Positions 31,225 to 34,223 of a stretch of 34,223 nt of DNA are shown piece by piece. Where the stretch lies: contig JBAZNF010000011.1 of assembly GCA_041649335.1 (NCBI GenBank), forward strand, positions 1-34,223, read 5' to 3'. Both the position numbers and the translations under genes were made by a program. Every line of letters starts with the position of its first letter. Position 1 is the stretch's first letter. Origin of the DNA: JBAYGJ01 sp041649335. GTDB taxonomy: Bacteria; Patescibacteriota; Patescibacteriia; UBA10025; JAHIVO01. The notes under the pieces were generated by a model. The model had not been told where the DNA came from and made no database searches. It saw only the letters and a program-made list of their open reading frames with translations.

Positions 31225-31872
31225 GTGGAAAAGGATTTCAAGAAAAAGCTGCCGATTCAAAGCGGCTGGCAACGGTTTCGGCGGACAGTGTTGCACCGGT
31301 CTGATTCGAGCGATACTGTTTCGCCCGAGATTGTACCGGTCACAGCGACCGTGTCGGGCGCCGTACCGGTTCGAGCCGAATCGTTATCGAACCCGGCCAT
31401 GACGCCTTCGCCGATACGTCGACGACGGTCAATATCGACGCCCGCCGACGTTCTTACTGCCGGAACCCCCAGCCAGACGCCGGTGGACGAAGGATCGATT
31501 AAGGTGAGCGCCGATGTCCATGCGTGTCTTGAAGCGTATTGTTCTATGCATCAGACGACGCGTGAGCAGTTGTTCCACTGTGTGTTCAATTATTCGAAGC
31601 TGTCGGAACTGGCGGCCGAGATCGGCGTCGCCGACGGCGTCCTGGAACTCCTGATTAAGGAGCACGGAGGCGTGTTAATCGCAGCAGATCCCTTTCAGAA
31701 GGTGGTGGCCTATTGCCAGGCACACGGCCTGACCATGGAGCAGCTGTTCAGCGAGCATGACACTCGCCGGACAGCATACATGGCTCGTGAGGTCGGTATC
31801 CAGCCACCGACGTTTCTGCATCTGGTGAAATTCTTCAGGGGTTCGTTAGCCGCTGAAGGAGCGCCTGTCTGA
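31225..31872 (+). CDS. Orphan protein with tandem HTH-like repeats
   Basis: This 215-residue protein starts at a GTG with a strong SD (AAGGGGGG). Residues 1-95 are disordered in look, basic and rich in Ser, Pro and Val. The C-terminal half contains two copies of a module of about 50 residues. The first (100-149) has CLEAYCSMHQTTREQLF and ELAAEIGVADGVLELL; the second (159-208) has VVAYCQAHGLTMEQLF and YMAREVGIQPPTFLHL. Shared positions (AYC, H, EQLF, EIG/EVG) prove a duplication. The pattern resembles a helix-turn-helix. It starts 15 bp after the previous gene, so they are an operon ending in the terminator at 31880. It may be a regulator linked to the sigma factor next door. Confidence 0.68.
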   Translation: MEKDFKKKLPIQSGWQRFRRTVLHRSDSSDTVSPEIVPVTATVSGAVPVRAESLSNPAMTPSPIRRRRSISTPADVLTAGTPSQTPVDEGSIKVSADVHACLEAYCSMHQTTREQLFHCVFNYSKLSELAAEIGVADGVLELLIKEHGGVLIAADPFQKVVAYCQAHGLTMEQLFSEHDTRRTAYMAREVGIQPPTFLHLVKFFRGSLAAEGAPV

Positions 31873-31879
31873 CAACTCA

Positions 31880-31915
31880 GTCGGGTCGGTCGCATTGCGG
31901 CTGACCCGACCTTTT
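31880..31915 (+). terminator. Terminator or attenuator between the 31225 gene and the sigma gene
   Basis: GTCGGGTC (31880-31887) pairs with GACCCGAC (31903-31910) and the stem continues inward to loop ATT, giving 14 bp, followed by CTTTTT. I see no separate promoter between it and the sigma gene, so some readthrough is likely. Confidence 0.88.
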
Positions 31916-31959
31916 TAAACAAGGCACTCGGAAACTTCAAAACTAAGGAAGGAGGGAGT

Positions 31960-33285
31960 ATGACCGGTGAACGGTTATTGCACATGCTGGTCGGACAGAT
32001 GCATATCTGTAGTCCTGTCGAACTGACAAACATGTGCGCGCTGCAAATAGCTACCGCGGAACCGGCCAGGGCTCTCTCGTCCGAACTGGTTACGCTGGTC
32101 AGCGAACCTGACGAAGACAGGTTTTGGGAAATAGTGGCGAAGCATGAATGGCTTTTGTCGCTCGTGCCCGTCGACGGCAGTCCGAAAACAAGCACTTGGG
32201 AAGAATTAATGGCGTTATTGCCGGCATATATGCGGCAGTCGCATGTTGAGATGCCGGTGGAATTGCTCCGATCCGTGATCGAGCTGTTTGTGTGGCTGTT
32301 CCATGCGCCAGTTTACGCCCGCCTGGAGGTGCAGGTAGACGACGACGTAGAAGAGCAGGCCGCAATTCCGTCAACGCTAGGCCGGCAGGACTCGGGACGC
32401 CCTCCGGGACGGGCACAAAAAACCGCCCGCCCGAAGAAAGGATGGAATCTGGGGGATGAGTCGCTGGACTATTATTTGAAACAGATAGGCGCAACGCCAT
32501 TGATTGACCGGGATGAGGAAACACGTTTAGCCAGACGGATACACCGGGGGGATAAAATCGCCCTGGACAAGCTGACTCAGGCTAACCTGCGTTTCGTCGT
32601 GTCAGTGGCCAAGCAGTACCAGAACCAGGGATTATCGCTGGGTGACCTGATTAATGAGGGCAACATCGGTCTGATCAAGGCGGCTAAGCGTTTCGATGAA
32701 ACGCGAGGCTTCAAGTTCATCAGTTATGCCGTCTGGTGGATCCGTCAGGCTATCCTCCAGGCGTTGGCTGAGAATTCGCGCATTGTCCGGTTACCCCTGA
32801 ATCGGGTGGGTACCCTGCATAAGATCGGCAAAGCGAGCGCTAGACTGGAACAGGTCTTGAGCCGACAGGCTACTCCGGAAGAGATCGCCGAGGAACTAGA
32901 ATTGTCCGAATCCGAGGTGGCCACCACGCTGAGCATCGCCAGTACGCATTTGTCGCTGGATTCTCCGTTTGAACAGGGGGAGGATAATTCCCTCATGGAC
33001 GTGTTGGAGGATCCCGCAATCCCCCGGCCGTATATGAATTCAATCTCTGAAAGTTTACGGTTGGAAATTGAGGCCGTCCTGGACACGCTTACGTCGAGAG
33101 AAGCCGAAATTATTGACCTGTATTTCGGGATCAGTCGCCAACCGGCGCTGACACTTGAACAGATCGGCGCTCAATTTTCACGGACGCGGGAACGTATCCG
33201 CCAGATAAAGGAAAAGGCGATACGAAAACTGCGTCACGCCAGCCGGTCACGCACCTTGCGTAGTTACTGGGCAAAAATGGATTGA
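31960..33285 (+). CDS. RpoD-type sigma factor with an unusual N-terminal domain
   Basis: The 441-residue protein has an uncommon N-terminal domain (1-150), acidic then Pro/Arg rich, with no similarity I recognise. From residue 166 the usual sigma-70 regions follow: 1.2 (DESLDYYLKQIGATPLIDRD), 2.1-2.4 (NLRFVVSVAKQYQNQGLSLG, DLINEGNIGLIKAAKRFD, GFKFISYAVWWIRQAI), 3 (ASARLEQVLSRQATPEEIA) and 4.1-4.2 (LTLEQIGAQFSRTRERIRQI). The spacing is normal for a group 1 or 2 factor directing RNA polymerase to -10/-35 promoters. A strong SD (AAGGAGGGAG) precedes the ATG. Whether it is the primary factor or a second one cannot be decided without the rest of the genome. Confidence 0.93.
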   Translation: MTGERLLHMLVGQMHICSPVELTNMCALQIATAEPARALSSELVTLVSEPDEDRFWEIVAKHEWLLSLVPVDGSPKTSTWEELMALLPAYMRQSHVEMPVELLRSVIELFVWLFHAPVYARLEVQVDDDVEEQAAIPSTLGRQDSGRPPGRAQKTARPKKGWNLGDESLDYYLKQIGATPLIDRDEETRLARRIHRGDKIALDKLTQANLRFVVSVAKQYQNQGLSLGDLINEGNIGLIKAAKRFDETRGFKFISYAVWWIRQAILQALAENSRIVRLPLNRVGTLHKIGKASARLEQVLSRQATPEEIAEELELSESEVATTLSIASTHLSLDSPFEQGEDNSLMDVLEDPAIPRPYMNSISESLRLEIEAVLDTLTSREAEIIDLYFGISRQPALTLEQIGAQFSRTRERIRQIKEKAIRKLRHASRSRTLRSYWAKMD

Positions 33286-33287
33286 AC

Positions 33288-33336
33288 ACCGCTAGTATTT
33301 TTACCTTTATTGGTGAAGAGATTAGCGGTTTTTTTA
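33288..33336 (+). terminator. Terminator of the sigma-factor gene
   Basis: ACCGCTA (33288-33294) pairs with TAGCGGT (33323-33329), enclosing a small ACC/GGT hairpin, followed by T's. Confidence 0.75.
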
Positions 33337-33339
33337 TAT

Positions 33340-33365
33340 AAAAAAACCAGCCGGTATCGACTGGT
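33340..33365 (-). terminator. Terminator of the 33387 gene
   Basis: Read leftward, ACCAGTCG and CGGCTGGT (33365-33358 and 33353-33346) form an 8-bp stem with one G-U, loop ATAC, then a U run. Confidence 0.8.
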
Positions 33366-33386
33366 ATGTGGGGAGCGGGGATTGCG

Positions 33387-33779
33387 CTAACGTGTATAGC
33401 CGCGTTCGCCTTTGACGACTTTTCTGAGCATTTTTTCGGTCTGGCCCGGGACGCTGCCCATAATATCGTCGTCATTAAAAACTTCGCGGACGGTTTCACG
33501 TTGAGCCCGGGGTCCTTTTCTGCCCCTGCCGCCTTGTGCTTTTTTCTTGTGTTTCAGGTTGTACTGGCGCTGGTATTCTTTGGCCTTCTCCTTATGGAGC
33601 TGGTAATACCGGCGCTGGTATTCCTGGCGGGCCTTGGCTGTGGCCGCTTTTTTGATTTTTTCCCGTTCATCAGCGGGCAAGGCTTGCCAGGCGTCCCAGG
33701 TCAGGTCCGGCCGATATGGGTGGATAACCCCGTCAAAGAGCTCTTCCGGCGTTTGGCGTTTTGTTTCTGCCCGGATCAT
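33387..33779 (-). CDS. Small basic protein, unknown
   Basis: The 130-residue protein has a short N-terminal segment TPEELFDGVIHPYRP, then WDAWQALPADEREKIKKAA followed by a highly basic helix with repeats of the type EYQRRYYQLHKEKAKEYQRQ. That region has the look of a nucleic-acid-binding helix (spaced Tyr and Arg/Lys). No signal peptide is seen. A good SD (AGGAGGG) lies 4 nt before the ATG and a strong promoter at 33815-33843. It has its own terminator and converges with the sigma gene. No family recognised. Confidence 0.65.
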   Translation of the reverse strand: MIRAETKRQTPEELFDGVIHPYRPDLTWDAWQALPADEREKIKKAATAKARQEYQRRYYQLHKEKAKEYQRQYNLKHKKKAQGGRGRKGPRAQRETVREVFNDDDIMGSVPGQTEKMLRKVVKGERGYTR

Positions 33780-33814
33780 ACGCCCTCCTTATGCTTGATT
33801 CTGTATTTTCATTC

Positions 33815-33843
33815 AGTCTAGACGTTGCTGCCCCATCCGTCAA
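33815..33843 (-). promoter_or_regulatory. Promoter of the 33387 gene
   Basis: TTGACG (33843-33838) and TAGACT (33820-33815) on the minus strand are exactly 17 bp apart, 35 bp before the start codon. It abuts the terminator of the candidate RNA upstream. Confidence 0.72.
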
Positions 33844-33845
33844 AT

Positions 33846-34000
33846 AAAAAACCCACTGAACAATCCCTAGTTCAGCGTCTCAATGTCGCGTCGCGGCGTG
33901 GCGGCGTCTGACTGACCCATCATCGCTGTCATCGCAGCTAGGGGAGACACTACAGCCGATTGGCTGTAAAAACCAGGGACGTTCAGTGGGGGAAGCAAGC
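33846..34000 (-). ncRNA. Candidate structured small RNA of about 150 nt
   Basis: Read leftward, the ends form a long stem: CCCACTGAAC (33990-33981) with GTTCAGTGGG (33861-33852), extended by GTCCCT with AGGGAT, and the 3' arm is followed by a run of six U, so it also acts as the terminator. Inside are further hairpins, for example ACAGCC/GGCTGT (33967-33952), and two copies of GCGATGA. No reading frame or SD is present. A palindrome with a -10-like centre lies just upstream. The closed-stem shape and the neighbouring sigma factor make a 6S-like regulator thinkable, but no 6S consensus was confirmed. It could also be a riboswitch-like leader. Confidence 0.5.
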
Positions 34001-34021
34001 GGGACGTTTATAATACGTCCC
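34001..34021. promoter_or_regulatory. Palindromic operator overlapping a -10 box
   Basis: GGGACGT (34001-34007) and ACGTCCC (34015-34021) are perfect inverted halves around TTATAAT. The centre gives a TATAAT on the plus strand and TATAAA on the minus strand. On the minus strand it would start the candidate RNA near 34000. A dimeric regulator could bind here. Confidence 0.55.
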
Positions 34022-34150
34022 ATTGCGAAGAAAACCGCGGCGAGAAGAGCGCCACGGATATCCGTATGTCATGAGTCTGCCAAAGGGCGATAATAGGACA
34101 TGATAACAGAGTGTCAGAAAAAAACAAGGGTAAATTTGGGGATGGTAGTA

Positions 34151-34223
34151 TTATCCTTTTCGTCTCCTGGGTTTTTTGAGGGCAGTGATTTGGTCGCGCA
34201 ACAGTGCCGCCTTCTCAAATTCT
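34151..34223 (-). CDS. uvrB: C-terminus of UvrB (UVR domain), cut by window edge
   Basis: Only the last 23 codons are inside. They read EFEKAALLRDQITALKK and then a basic tail, PRRRKG, before TAA. This is the end of a UVR domain, which in UvrB binds UvrC during nucleotide excision repair, and UvrB normally ends with this domain. UvrC also has a UVR motif but not at its C-terminus, so UvrB is preferred. Confidence 0.72.
   Translation of the reverse strand, partial: EFEKAALLRDQITALKKPRRRKG

Overview
The window most resembles a chromosome segment of an uncultivated bacterium, probably of the Candidate Phyla Radiation (Patescibacteria). The arguments are circumstantial: a 23S-5S rRNA unit with no 16S beside it, many genes with little or no ribosome-binding sequence, an EndoQ-type nuclease, an archaeal-style FAD synthetase-like nucleotidyltransferase, pseudopilin-like and lamin-tail surface proteins, short hairpin repeats between genes, and many orphan proteins. 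TGA is used as a stop codon (holA, sigma factor, the 8465 gene), so the code is standard and the UGA-recoding CPR lineages are unlikely. The phylum is an inference.

Layout. 1-1600 (leftward): the 5' part of an endonuclease Q gene and a GtrA-type membrane protein. 1600-5800 (leftward): hairpin repeats, two stacked terminators with a duplicated 5S tail, 5S rRNA, a putative 32-residue membrane microprotein in the 5S/23S spacer, 23S rRNA, and a leader with a strong promoter and an early terminator. 6060-8290: a coiled-coil lipoprotein, a zinc alcohol dehydrogenase and a Nudix hydrolase. 8300-11700: an AT-richer accessory island with an orphan gene, a truncated second Nudix start, an orphan gene lacking a proper start and bounded by inverted repeats, a GNAT gene also bounded by inverted repeats, and a tyrosine recombinase next to tRNA-Leu(UAG). 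11800-13600: a PRPP synthetase with an insertion, and a pseudopilin-like protein. 13650-18000: a long structured leader with three direct repeats, a C39-like lipoprotein, then three AT-rich membrane-anchored proteins, two of them paralogues. 18300-23030: SSB, a GIY-YIG protein, a lamin-tail protein, a metallophosphoesterase and a family 2 glycosyltransferase. 23200-29800: DNA polymerase I, an orphan, the DNA polymerase III delta subunit, ribosomal protein S20, a RibL-like nucleotidyltransferase and an Fe-S type PurF. 29860-33800: a 26-residue membrane microprotein with its own promoter and terminator, then a basic two-domain protein, a protein with a tandem repeat, a primary-type sigma factor with an unusual N-terminus, and a small basic protein. 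33840-34020: a candidate structured RNA. The right edge cuts into the 3' end of uvrB.

Together the conserved genes cover replication and repair (polA, holA, ssb, uvrB, EndoQ), translation (23S, 5S, S20, tRNA-Leu) and PRPP use (prs, purF). The least explained parts are the recombinase island, the sigma-factor neighbourhood with its candidate RNA, the two microproteins and the rRNA leader. Several strong promoters share a TTGAC(A/G)-N17/18-TAAGAT form, which probably reflects the housekeeping sigma factor of this organism.
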